From: Silurus meridionalis
Taxonomy: Eukaryota; Chordata; Actinopteri; Siluriformes; Siluridae
NCBI RefSeq assembly: GCF_014805685.1
Contig: NC_060898.1
Location: 4,137,001-4,201,000 of the forward strand
DNA length: 64,000 nt
Direction: 5' to 3'
The notes under the pieces are model-generated. The model was given only the letters and a program-made list of their open reading frames with translations, did not search any database and was not told where the DNA came from. Position numbers and translations under genes: made by a program. This document shows positions 36,001 through 47,745 of this stretch, piece by piece (the stretch's first letter is position 1; each line of letters opens with the position of its first letter).

Positions 36001-38340
36001 ATTAACAGTGTTTCTCAGTATGTGTAGGAGACAGATATATCTCTCTTACTACCCCTACATCCCCCATCCCCTCTGTTCACTTTAAGAGCAAGGTCAATAG
36101 TAAATTGGGCCTAGATTATTCCTCCATGTCCCTGAATCCTAAACAACAACTCCCGCTGGACATGTATGAAAGAGAAATTCTAGGCTATCCTTCATCCAAG
36201 AGCACTTTCACACAAATCAGAGCTAAGAAACAAACAGAACGGGCCTGGGTGGTGAATAAAATATGTGGGTGGGTGGTTGGGCCGTGAAAAGGAAAAGAAA
36301 ATTGCCAAAACCATCTCTGATGCATCGATTTGAAAAGTGTGCAAAAGATACAAGTTGGCTTTTATATTGGCGATTTTAGCATATTTGCATCAGTTAAATA
36401 AAAGATGTATTTATATATAATTATAATAAGATGCGCTATACTTTTATTATTTAGAAAGTGACGAATAATTTGTGACCGGATTGATTTCGCCTCGCTAAAC
36501 AGTTTCTCGTGCACGTTTTCTCAGCACCACTACTACCACTTGAATATGATGTATCACAACACTACAGAGATGGAGGCGTGTCCTGAGAGTCACATAGAAT
36601 ACAGATTAACATGGCAGAGGCAGAGCTGCATCTTCCTGGAGACAGAACAAGAAACGGCGGTCTGGTTTTATTTAATCTTTTTCTTTTTTTTTTTTTTGCA
36701 CTTCAAAGGCCTTTTTGTGAAAGGGCCAAGCGTTAGAATTCAGAAAGCATTAAAGTAAATTTATAATTATTTGTCTGTCTAAATCAAATAAATAAAAGCG
36801 GACTTTCTGTACCATATTGAAGTAAATAGCATCCCATTTTTTTATTGCATTAACTCGCATTCTGTTGAATTAAATAAAAATAGGATCACACTGCATCATA
36901 ATAAGGGTGAATCGTATCGCATAGCATCTGTGGCTGCTTTATATGTATGTTTAGTGTGTCGTGTCCTTGGCTATGCATCGAGATCCGAATCTCCAAATCC
37001 ACCTCAGTTTTGGAGATGCACATCACTATTTCTAATATTACCTCCTGAGGATCTATGCTTATTTTCTAACTCTTTAATCAGGTGAAAACTAATATAAAGA
37101 TATGTGTTTAGACAACCAGAATTATACCTGTATAACTCTAACACTCTTCTCTACTGGAGTTCTTGATGTTCTTGTTTCTTGTCCTCAATCAAAGAATTAT
37201 ATAATAAATAAAATGTTATAATCCTTATTGCTTTAGTCGCTTTTTTTCTCTCTCTCTCTCTATTTTTTTCCTCTGAGCAAGGATAACCATAAAATCGCTC
37301 AAAAAAAACAAAGTCCATTTGTTACTTTGTTAAAATCATTTATTAATCAATACATTTGTGCTGTACAACTGAAACATTTGGAGTTCAGAACTAAATGCAA
37401 CCATGAGACAATACAGTCTATTAGAGGTCTTATTTACTGAACTGAGATGAGATTTTCATTTGAACCCACCCATTTCTCACATTTTTAAAAATATTGGAAT
37501 ATCTGACTGACACTTGGTCCATGTACGCTGCATTCGTCTGGTTTTTAGATTCGCAACTGAAAAACTAAATGTAAATTGCGATGCCTGAGTTCCTTTTCTG
37601 ATTTAATACTGAAAGCAGAAAACAATGTTTTGTTTCTGCGCATGCAAATAAAGAGAAAATTACTTATTCCTTTTCTTTGTTTTGTTTAATCCCACAGGAT
37701 GTAATAATCAAAATCTCACAATAATAAATATGATCTTTACACTAAAGTGCTCAATATTTCTAGTGTTATGCTTAAAGTAAAAGGAAATTTCATTGTGTTT
37801 CCTCAGGAAGTAATTTTCACTCTGGAGCCTTTTGCGCAAATGATAAATAATATGTTACAAACTGGAGCAACATATTAAGAGATCGCATACAATCTAGAAG
37901 TTGGTGTGGGGCAGGGAAGGGTAGGGTGGGACAGTGTTGTTCTGCAATGAGTGATTTTGTGTGTAACAGAGCGGAAAGCATAGCGCAGGACAGGACAGGT
38001 CAGTTACCTAAGGTGTCAAGGATATAAAGAAAAGCTAAACCATGGGAGTTGGCTCACCTTTTCAAAGAACCTCATATTTTTTATGTATGTAGTGGATATT
38101 TGTCCCACTCCAGTCTGTTTTTTTAGTACTGGCAAAATGAAGGTGGCCCTCGAGCTCTCTATAGCATCGCCATCAGTAGCTGACTGTTATAAATACAGCA
38201 TTCTAATGGTAACTTTATGATGTTGCTATTGTGAGTCTACAACCCTCCTGGGACCACTTGCCTGTAGCCGTTTGTTCGTTCCCTTTTCCTTTACCTTCCC
38301 CTTCTTGCCTCACACCTCTGTCTATCTCTCTTTTTTGCCA
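36001..38340. other. Unassigned AT-rich sequence
   Basis: Includes a short (CT)n at 37248-37262. No gene or family repeat was recognised. Confidence 0.5.
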
Positions 38341-38341
38341 C

Positions 38342-38344
<3 letters not shown>

Positions 38345-38389
<45 letters not shown>
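38345..38389 (+). repeat. (CT)n microsatellite
   Basis: An uninterrupted CT run of about 45 bases. The open frames over it on both strands are artefacts. Confidence 0.97.
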
Positions 38390-38390
<1 letters not shown>

Positions 38391-38693
38391 ACTCTGTCTA
38401 TTTCTCTCTTTCCATCCCTAAATTTACGGCCTGACTGAAGATAGACAGGAGCAGTAAATTTTCCTCTTGCACTGAATAATTCATGGTGAGGCCTATAACG
38501 CATAAATAACAGATGAGGCCCCTGGTTTAAGAGATAAAAGCTAGAAAATCGGGGGGCTAATTGACCATGATGCCTGTCGAATAGAGAAATATTTGATTGT
38601 TCTTTTTTTTTTCATTAGGAACAACGCGTTGTAAGATTTGTGACGAATTCAGGAGCAATGGATTCAAACCAGTATATCATAAATTAAGGTTCT

Positions 38694-38694
38694 A

Positions 38695-38788
<94 letters not shown>
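38694..38788 (+). repeat. (GTCT)n(ATCT)n compound microsatellite
   Basis: Eight or so GTCT units change cleanly to about sixteen ATCT units at about 38726. Confidence 0.97.
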
Positions 38789-39142
38789 ATCATTTCAATG
38801 TATGAAATCATGTACAGTACAGAGTACAGCAACAAGGCCTGCAGTGTTGTAATATACACACTTCGTGGATGTTTCCATCCTGCAATTGTTGTCTCGCAAC
38901 CTATATTGCACAGCTGAGATGATAAATGGAGATAGAGCAAAGCCATTAATACAGCATACAAAAAAACAGGACGGGGTGAGAAGAGTACATAGGATTCGCT
39001 TAAGGTTCTCTGTTTTAGTGATGTTATCATTTGCAGTGAGTATCGTATACATAGTAATGTAATCCATTACAAATACAACATCAATCTGGATGAACCGACA
39101 ACGTGTTAAACAGATACAGATACTGATATAAATAGGAGTGAT

Positions 39143-39962
39143 CAGTGGCAGACAGTAAGGAATCTAAATCACATTGTAGTCATGTATGTTTGTCCATGAA
39201 TGTGTGTTAAATTATTCCCAATAATACTATTCTTTTGATTTCAAAGCGTTTCTCTAGAGTCTGCTGGAGTTTCTATCCAATCAGTTTTATGCCGTCACAT
39301 TACCTATTGCCTTAAAACCAGCACTGTGAGCACTGCTGACCTTTTTTTTTTTTACCATGAACTCCACGTTGCTTAAAGCTGTTGCTTTAACCAATCAGAC
39401 TGAGATTTGGTCACTTCGAAACCTGTTCGCAGGCTTCAGAACAAGTTGACATTTTTACATCCTTTGATTGAATGGTCAGCGCCATCAGAATGTGTCTGCT
39501 GCAAACTGCACAAGCTCAGATATATTCGTGTGAATTTAATAGCCACTTTTTTCATTCCACAATGGCTGACCGAGAAGGAGAATTTGATTTGGTCACAAAT
39601 ATGCTTACAAATACAGCTACAAGATGGACTTTTCAAGAAAAGCTGGACATCGGAAGGAAAGGTCAGCCAAAACAGTTCAGTTGTTAGGCTTTTCCATTAA
39701 CCATGTATACGTTCGCATTTTCTTTCCTGTATAATCTGCAGAAAAACATTTTGCCTTCATTTCAAATTTCCAGAAAAATTCATTTTATGAGGTTAATACT
39801 GATGCGTCTGCTGGAGATGATGTATGCAGTTGGTGCAGATGTGCCTACAATGAAAGGAGATTGAGATACCTCTCAGTGAAGCAGCGTTTCTATATAATAC
39901 TGGTGGTTTCTATGGACGTAGAACACCACTGAAGGCCTAGGTGAACTCCTGGTCTACCACTG
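39143..39962 (+). mobile_element. hAT element, internally deleted, both ends present
   Basis: The terminal inverted repeats are cagtggcagac at 39143-39153 and gtctaccactg at 39952-39962, with one mismatch over 11 bp. Length is 820 bp. It carries the start of a transposase frame (39562-39687) and a 3' part (39800-39960) matching the complement of copies A and B. Most of the transposase is deleted. The flanking 8-mers do not match, so the target duplication has been lost or the Tc1 element beyond the right end disturbed it. Confidence 0.8.
39562..39687 (+). pseudogene. Transposase N-terminus of a ZMYM1/TTF-type hAT element
   Basis: The ATG at 39562 opens 41 codons starting MADREGEFDLVTNML and containing TFQEKLDIGRKGQP, which parallels DIVRRGRPT in the 28-kb copy. 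In intact relatives this leads into a TTF-type zinc finger and then the hAT catalytic and dimerisation domains. Here a stop follows after QFSC, and the sequence jumps to the 3' untranslated part. Confidence 0.65.
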
Positions 39963-39970
39963 TTACAGCT

Positions 39971-41256
39971 ACATGATCAGCCACAAGATTACAAAACACT
40001 TTGTCTAATATTGTGTAGGTCCCCCTTGTGTCACAAAAACACTCCTGACATATAAAGGCATGACTCCACAAGACCTTTAGTATGAAGACATTAGTAGCAG
40101 AGTCCTGTAAAGCTGTGAAATGGGGCCTTTTTGTATCTGACTTGTTTGCCCAGCACACCCCGAGAGATGCTGAATCTGATTGCAATTTGGGGAATTCAGG
40201 AACTTTTGAACTCATGTTCCTCAAAATGTTCCCCATGCAATTTTTGTGCCATCATCCTGCTGAAAGAAATCTTTGCCTTTTGCAAATACCATTACCTTAA
40301 AGGAATGTACTGCAACAATCTTCAGGGAGGTCAGTTTTGTCAAAGTAACATCTTCATGAATCCCAGGACCCAAGATTTCCCAGCAGAACTTTGCTTGGCT
40401 TTTTTTCCATAATGCATCCTAGAGCCATTTCTTCCTATGAAAGTGATGCACATGCACCTGGACATGCACATGATGTAAATATGATCCATTGGATCAGGCC
40501 ACCTTTTCTCCCTGGCCAGGTCGAATGCTTGTGGTTTCATTGTAGGCACTTTCAGCAGTGGAAAAGAGTCACCGTGGGCATTTGGATGCACAGTGTTTTG
40601 ACAGCTTTCTATCAGAGCCAGCATTAACATTTTTAGCTAGTCGTGCTACGTCAGCTAAAGATCAGACAGACTAGCCTTTAATCCCCATGCACATCTTGGG
40701 TGCCCTGTCGCTGGGTTACCGATTATTACTTTGAAAAATTTTAGAGGTTGACAAATTAATCTGGCCAGTTTTGGGCTTTTTTTAATTAACGGCATCGTCG
40801 AATTGGGCTGTAAGTTAGGCCGATTAATAGGCAGGCACATGTGCAAACAGCTAAGCATTGTTGTGGAATACGTAATGCTGCATCTTGCAGAAACCGATAG
40901 TCATTCCACTGGCATAACCCTGTGATGTCCCCCTCTGCCTGGTATCTTTTTGAAGCTTACTACCTAGGTAACCAAAAACTGCTATAAAGTGCACTGATTG
41001 GAGAGGTCAACCTCTAATCACATTTAGTCGGTACTAACAACTGAATACTGTTAACACCCCACAAGCCCTGCTGTTCCGAAGATGTCTTTGAGATATTTTG
41101 GCTGTTGATTAAAACAAAAAATTCAGATCTGTTTGTTGCCCATTTTTCCTGCTTTCAACACATCAAGTTGAGAACTGACTTATATACCAAATTGATGGTT
41201 GCTGTTGTAATGAGATAATTATGTTTTCTCTATAATGACAATCAGTTGATCAGTTT
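39971..41256 (-). pseudogene. Tc1-like transposase pseudogene, second subfamily
   Basis: The ends acatgatcagcca (39971) and tgatcagt (to about 41254) are inverted relative to each other. On the minus strand the order runs from the right: start region (complement of gcccatttttcctgctttc, about 41140-41160), DNA-binding part (about 41050-41100), a gap, a WPDPMDHIY segment near 40480 where WSDES is expected (first aspartate kept, neighbouring glutamate changed), and a stretch matching the following region down to 40330. Sequence beyond that is reduced. Many stops and shifts. It differs from the 5.3-kb and 3.6-kb Tc1 families. Confidence 0.7.
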
Positions 41257-41645
41257 ATGTGTATATATATATATATTTTTTTTTAAAAGCACCCCCAATC
41301 TGGTTGACAGGGTGTGTGGTTCAGACTATAAGCTCTTTATAGTATGAAGCAACGGGACAAAGAAAGACCATCGTTTCAGTCCAGACCATGGCCACTTCAG
41401 GTTTGAATGTGATACTTGTGATACTGCATTACTCCCCTAGTATCATAGCATCTTTATCTCTTTTTTGTTGCACCCTCTTCATTTGACCTTTTCTCTCTCT
41501 TTCTGTCTTTGCTCTGTAGCCTGGCCTAATCATCACAACCTGAACCCCGTCTACATAACCTCCAGCTTCCAGAAAGGGGTGACAAAGAAAAAGGGAGGCG
41601 GATCTGGCCCTTAGCCAGACACTCTTGTAAGGGCAAAGAGGGTGA
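41257..41645. other. Unassigned sequence
   Basis: No gene or family repeat was recognised. Confidence 0.45.
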
Positions 41646-41656
41646 AATGGCAAGTG

Positions 41657-41677
41657 AAAGAGAGAGATAGAGAGATA

Positions 41678-41716
<39 letters not shown>

Positions 41717-41724
41717 GAGAGAGA
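41657..41724 (+). repeat. (GA)n microsatellite
   Basis: A GA run with ATAG and AAG interruptions. Confidence 0.95.
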
Positions 41725-42880
41725 TTTGCAACATTAATAGATGCTTATCTGACTCTCATCGTCACCCTGAGAAACACCAAGAGCAACATGTCCAATAAGA
41801 TAAATAAAGAAAGGGACGGAAAAAAAAAATCCCATGCACAAGACATTCAGATCGATTCCGGGTTTCAGGAGCTCTGCTCTGACCTTTCTCACTGATAAGA
41901 TGGCTATGAAGGTTAGATGTGACCAGGATGAAAGGCTCACTCTCTCTCTTTCTCTTTCTTCTCTCCCCCTTCCACCCCTTCTCAAGACTCGACACCCCCG
42001 AGCAGCTCTGTGATGAGATGACGAGTGTCAGCTTGACCTTTTTTGCAATGCATCACAGGTCAAAAGTCGAAGTTTTTCCCATCTTCATCTCCGCTTCCTA
42101 AGCCTCTCCACGGCCGTTCGCTTATTGGAGTCGGGCCACACGAGGGAAACGTTTAAAGAGTAACATAAAACTTGCGTTTACTAAACCTCATAACATCTTC
42201 GTTTGGCATAAAAGGTCTCCACAGATATAAAATAAAGAATGAAACAACGGAAAAAAAAGGAAATGAAGCCAGATAAGGGACGAGGCTTCACACCCAGAAC
42301 CACAACACCATTACAACCTTGAACGATAGCTAACTAGCTGAATGAATAAATAAATAGACGAATGGGAACATTTCTTCCTCTCATCAAGGTAGACTAGTTT
42401 TTTCTTGAGTCACAGTGGCTGTGTATGTCAGCTCAGAGGCTTCGCTGTCTTGTTTTTTTCCACACCTTTATGAAAGCACTCATCTGCTTTTCCCTTGCAG
42501 TAGTTGGGAGCAATAGTGCAATAGCTCCTTCAGGCTCTCTCTATAAATACTGCTTAGTAGTAGAGAGGATTTGGAAAGCTGCTCCATCCTGCAAGTTGAG
42601 AAAAAAGTGTCAGTGTGTCACTAAACTGCCACTGAGGGTCACTACATTCTACAAGTGCAGTAATAGAAAAAATAAGAAAAATTCTAATTTATACTATGAC
42701 ATAAGTATTTATACTATTAAGAATGACATAAATCTTAATAAATATTTATTTAAATAAAAAAATATTTTAACACATAAATGGCATAAATATTGCTTTTGCC
42801 AGCCATGTGGTACTCTTGAGTAGGAATATACTTTATGACGGATAATGTAGTGCCTATATGGAATTACACATATTCTTATA
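41725..42880. other. Unassigned sequence
   Basis: No gene or family repeat was recognised. The open frame at 42425-42757 has no motif. Confidence 0.5.
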
Positions 42881-42949
42881 TATGTTTATGTAGGCTTATG
42901 TCAGGCTTATGTGTATTATGTATAAGCACAAATGTAATCATTTTTGGGG

Positions 42950-43200
42950 GGAGGTGGTACTGTAGCTCAATGGTTAAGGCTCTGGGTTACTGATCGGAAG
43001 GTCGAGGTATAAGCACCAGTATTACCATGCTTCCATTCTTGGGGCCCATGAGCAAAGCCCTTAACCCTAAGTGCTCCAGGGGCGCAGTATCTTGGCTGAG
43101 CCTAACATTGTAACACCGCTGGGATATGCAAAGAAAGAAATCCACTATGCTGTAAAGTACATGTGACAAGTGTATAGCCCCTTTCCTTCTTTTTCTTTCT
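42950..43200 (+). repeat. tRNA-derived SINE S2, near full length
   Basis: The head has box A (tagctcaatggttaaggctc at 42963-42982) and a box-B-like ggtcgaggt at 43001. The body runs through 'ccttaaccctaagtgctcca' and 'gctgtaaagtacatgtgaca', and it ends in a pyrimidine tail of CTTT type. Related copies are at 53172-53480 and 58505-58745. Confidence 0.85.
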
Positions 43201-43523
43201 TTTCTTTTACCCAAACTTCACGTTTGCCCAGAGTCTACTGTATCTAAGCATGAACTTACAGGCAGTGCTGATAAAGCTGACATATTAAATAAACTAAATA
43301 AACATTATCAACATGTAGGATTCCACTGGAAAGAAGTAAGTGTTCATATGGCTGACTTAAGCTTAAATAAGCATATAAAAAACATCAACATCAGCTGTCA
43401 CCAAGATTATACTTAAGGTAAGTGTCCAGAAGGCTGATATACACCTACATCAAGTGCCCATATAGCTGACATAAGCCGACATCAACATTTCTAAAAAGAT
43501 TGTTTGCATCATTCTAGCATATG

Positions 43524-43759
43524 AACATAAAAACTTTCTTTCGGCTTCTCCCATTAGGGGGCGCCACAGCGGATCCTCCGCACGTTAGATTTGGCACATG
43601 TTTTTACGCTGGATGCCCTTCCTAACGCAACCCTCCCCAATTTATCCGGGCTTGGGACCGACACTGAGAGTGGCTGGGGATGGTTCCCTGACCGGGGATC
43701 GAGCCCGGGTTGCAGCGGTGAGAGTGCTGCGTCTTAACTACTAGACCACCAGGGGACCT
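43524..43759 (-). repeat. tRNA-Glu-derived SINE with 9-bp target duplication
   Basis: tagcatatg flanks it at 43515-43523 and 43760-43768. On the minus strand the head at 43757-43684 is close to a whole tRNA-Glu: ggtggtctagtagttaagac (box A region), a CTC anticodon in actctcacc, and box B gggctcgatcc. The same family is at 20499-20733. Pol III transcription from the head would be expected for an active copy. Confidence 0.93.
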
Positions 43760-44249
43760 TAGCATATGTGCATAGAATTTGCTTAAGAACAATGTTTAAA
43801 GCTGACATAAGCCAAGATAACCATTGGCAAAAAAAAGACATATAATACTAAAAACATTGCATGAGCTTTTATAGAGACTACTGTATATTTAAGGGGAGTG
43901 TTCATAACACTGACATGAACCTACAAAAATCTTCTTCCATTACTTCAGCTGTTATAAAGACTGTTTTTTCCTATGAATGCTGACCCTTCATTATTTTGTT
44001 TGAGTATGTAATGGCTATTGTATGTAATGATTTAAATGTTTAAGTCAGCTTTAAGTGCATTGCTGAGCATATAATGTACAGTTTCTGCTAAGGATCAAAA
44101 GTAAAACTGACCCAGAATTAACCAGGGTAAACAAACAAGCAATAATAAATGGAATGTTTTCACCCAAACCGTAATTCAAACCACCAAATGAACACCTAAA
44201 CCCCAAATCTGCAGAGATTCAGGCCCAGACTGACTAATTCCATATTTTA

Positions 44250-44580
44250 TCAAGAGAGTGTGCCTAGAAATGTTGGCACCGTCCTCGATCCCGGGCAGCA
44301 TGTACCGACATTTCATCACGAGACCCAGTGCAGGAGCTGCAGCGAGCCCGTGTGGAGGACGAGTGCAAACAGAACGTAAAGTGTAATTGGAAAAGACACC
44401 AGGTGGATAGAAAGATGGATCAGCCCCCTGTTTGGGGTTCGTCCCTCGAGTTTTTACTCTATTAACACTGTCACTTTTATCATCTGTGCTGCACCTGGCG
44501 TGAGTTAATCACACTCTACAGGCTGTACTTACTTAATTACCCTACACAGGTAGCCTGCATACAAGTGCGAATCTGCTACT
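44250..44580. other. Candidate conserved non-coding element inside the repeat region
   Basis: A balanced, non-repetitive block that lacks the array core, with gagttaatcacac and cttacttaattaccc homeodomain-type sites at about 44500-44545. No open frame. Appearance only. Confidence 0.2.
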
Positions 44581-45456
44581 TTGCATGACCAAAGAGAGAC
44601 AGACCATGGAAAAGACACAGTGATACAGTAAATCATGTCAAAGGAACTATACGGTGACAATTACTGGTTTTCACCTGTCATTTTATCTAAGATTAGTGCA
44701 CGCTCTCAACCTAATCACATATATACAGTACTGTACTTGCAGAAGTGTGGACAGTGAAAAGACAATTATATCACATCACTGATGAAGCCCTGGATTTGGT
44801 TCAGGAGGTGGTTAATTTTCTACAACAGCAGTTCTATAATTCATTTCACAGGTTATAATGCATTATTGTTTCTATAGGAACAGCTCATTCACAGGGACTT
44901 GTGGTAAACGCATAAGCCGTAGATAGATTTCAAATCCTATTGATATTTAAGATTAAAAATAGGACAATAGGATTGAACAATCGTGTCAAAATGTGGACTT
45001 CTATGAGGAAAGGTTCGGATTGGGAGGAGTTTTTGGTGTCAGTGTGAAATACGTTTATTAACATATTATCTCTATGAGAGAAAAGGAATAATTGTTAAGC
45101 TGTTACGTGCCTTAAGGGTAACGATAAAGCAAACTCTAAATTGTAAATAAAACATTGTCATATTTTAACTAATGACAATTTTTTTTTTTTTTTGCTGCCA
45201 AGTTCCTGTACTGTTAGAGGAATAAACTGTGAGAACTGTTACTGTATATTGGTATACATTATACAATTTTATAGGCTTATGTCAGATTTATGTACTTTTT
45301 CAATATGTACACTGTTAACATGAACATTGACATGAAGATTCTACTAAAGAAAGGTGTTCATAAGGCTGACATAAGCCTCCATAAACAGAAATTCCATAAA
45401 GACATTACGTCAACTGTCATCAAGATCTTACTTAAAGGCAGTTCTACAGACTTTAA

Positions 45457-45684
45457 CCTCCTACGACCTGGGTGTCCACATACGTGGACATTGTGCACAA
45501 TAGTGTCTTTATTGTTTTCTGTAGATACAGACCGAGTGTCCACATAAGTGACATCATTTTTTTCCAAGAAGAGCTTCATGTTTAAAGAAAATATATGGTT
45601 ATTATAATTATTGGTTCTTCCTAACCCCAAATAACTGGAAGAAATCTAAAATGCAAGCCAAACCAAAGCTCAGGTCTTAGGGGG
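45457..45684. mobile_element. piggyBac-type MITE at a TTAA site
   Basis: TTAA flanks it at 45453-45456 and 45685-45688. The ends cctcctacgacctggg and, reverse-complemented, ccccctaagacctgag match at 13 of 16 positions. Length is 228 bp with no coding capacity. Joining the flanks across one TTAA gives gacttaaataagcct, an array core unit, so the MITE landed inside the older array. Confidence 0.85.
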
Positions 45685-46209
45685 TTAAATAAGCCTACAT
45701 TAATTTTTTTTTTTTTCAGATAATATAAAAAAAACATACAATGACTTAAAATACTTGAGTGTGTATAGAGTTGACAATAACCTTCGTAAACATAAAAAAA
45801 CTATAACATAGCAAAATGTATATAAAAAAATTAATATAAAAACATATACACAGCCATAATAAAGCCTTATGTCATGGAGATGTTCATAGGCCTGACATAA
45901 GCCTTAATTATCAATAATGGAAGAGTGATGTACAGTGTTTATAAGGGATAATAAACATATGAAAGCACTTATAATAGCTATTGGTTCACCTGAATCCACC
46001 TAGAATAATGGATTACAGCAGTTGTCATAAAGTCTGCATGTTGTAAGGGAAGGTTCTTAAGGCTCCATAAGCATGCTTTCCAAACTCACAAATCAAATGA
46101 TTGTTTAAACGATATAAAACAATGAATGGCTTGCTTTTTAAAGACTTGTGTCAGCCCTATGTACACTGTCTTTATGACAATTGACATAATGCTTTGATGG
46201 TATTATGAG

Positions 46210-46213
<4 letters not shown>

Positions 46214-46281
<68 letters not shown>
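46214..46281 (+). repeat. (AT)n microsatellite
   Basis: About 68 bases of uninterrupted TA. Confidence 0.97.
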
Positions 46282-46284
<3 letters not shown>

Positions 46285-46540
46285 TATGTATGCTTTATTA
46301 CTAGAAAGGCAGAATATTACTATAAAAGCATCAAATCAGATGTTATCATAAATATACTTAAAAGGATGTGTTTATTGGGTTGACATAAGCCTGGTACAAT
46401 TTTGAAATACACATAAAATGATAAATGCATACATAATCATGTAAAAAGGATATTTTATAATGCCATTGAGGCATTCTGTCAGTTGTTATAGAGACTATAT
46501 TTCAAGGGTGTGTACATAAGGCTGACATAAAGGTCACTAT

Positions 46541-47640
46541 GTGGCCATCTTTGATATTTCTTACTATATTAGTCAGCTGTTTTCACGATTTTAAACAATG
46601 TACCATATAGCTTTGTTTCATGAGTCCAGGAAGCCTGCTTATTGGTGAAGAGGGACATCATGTGTACTATGAAGCAAAGTTTTTGTTAATATGAATTGAA
46701 CTGCTGTAGATATAATGTGTTCTTAAAAATAATAATGAAAGAATATTATCTCCAGATTGCAACACGCCATGACCAAGCAAGAACTGCGATTTTTCAAAGT
46801 GAAAAAGCGGCTTCTGAAAAGGTGTTATCGCTTCGGCTGATGGTAAGCTAGTGGAACGGATTTTATCACTGTTTGCACAGTCGGCACTGCAAAGATCATT
46901 CGAAATTCGGTTTGGCTGGATTGATCCTGAGCCTCGTTTATTATCCTTCCTGCCATGCGGTCCTGCGAAGAGTCCTTCACATGTCAAAAGAGCTGTCATT
47001 CCAGACAAATGCTGTGGCTTTTTCCATGTCTACACGCCTCCATCGGCAGCGGGCCGATGAGAGTCAGGTTTAAAAGCGAGGCGTCAACGGAAAGACAGAG
47101 TCTATGAGGAGACGAAAAACAGTCAAGGAAGCACCAGAGATTATAGGAAGTCTTGTGAAAAAAAAAAAAAAGACTCACGAGGCATCAAGAGGAAAACGGA
47201 ATGAAGAAACAGAGTAAGAAAGGAGTGCCAGACATGAGGGCTATGAGTCAACATGAGCTTCTCTTCGGAAAGACAAAGAGAGAAGGAGGTGTGCATAAGA
47301 GAGCGAGGTGAGGAGAGAAAAAAAGTAAGACAGGTACGAGGAAGGAAATCAATATTTCAAAAGATTGACCACTCAAGCCACTGCCAATGACAGCAAACAT
47401 CATGAAAAGATATGGGAATAGGAATGGGGAGAGAAATGAAAAAGATAAGAGAACAGTAAAGCGAATGACATCTGGAGCCTTTTACTGCAGAGTCTGCCAT
47501 TAGGTGGCGAACTTCAAACTTTATAGTTAGATGGAGAGTTAAATTTCCATTAGTTGGGGGAAAAAATGTTAGTTCTCTGTCTTGAGGGACTGCATGGCGT
47601 AAAGTGCTTCCTAACAGCATGATGAAAGGAGGCAACCTAG
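46541..47640. other. Unassigned sequence
   Basis: Includes a purine-rich patch at 47200-47350 and a poly-A run at 47158-47171. No gene was recognised. Confidence 0.5.
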
Positions 47641-47644
47641 GTCA

Positions 47645-47745
47645 GCTGTGCTGGTGACAGCAGGACCTGATCGAGAAGACCTCACAGCTATACACTTGTG
47701 ACCTTCTGATCCAATGTCCAATGTTTTAAGCACTGAGCTTCCACA
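47645..47745 (-). repeat. SINE fragment, minus orientation, weak
   Basis: 'acttgtgaccttctgatcca' and 'taagcactgagctt' fit the complement of the S1/S2 head. The body is barely recognisable. Confidence 0.4.

Larger units (their letters stand above)
42885..46540. repeat. Degenerate array of ~80-bp units with an AGGCTGACATAAGCCT core
   Basis: Plus-strand cores lie near 43350, 43430, 43465, 43800, 43912, 45363, 45890, 46379 and 46519. Complementary cores lie near 42892 (two overlapping), 45271 and 46145. A second motif, TCAGYTGTYATMAAGA, precedes several cores by close to 39 bases (43391 to 43430, 46338 to 46377, 46479 to 46518). The cleanest spacing between units is 80 bases. The middle (about 44000-45250) shows few or no cores. 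Later insertions interrupt it. I do not recognise the family. Confidence 0.65.

Noticed and set aside
38231..38503. Open frames rich in Ser-Leu and Arg-Glu
   Set aside because: Both strands of the (CT)n tract.
43684..43757. Possible functional tRNA-Glu gene
   Set aside because: It is the head of a SINE with body, tail and target duplication. A mismatched acceptor pair and an imperfect anticodon stem argue against a working tRNA.
42885..46540. CRISPR-like array
   Set aside because: Repeats are degenerate, unevenly spaced and in both orientations, and the DNA is eukaryotic.
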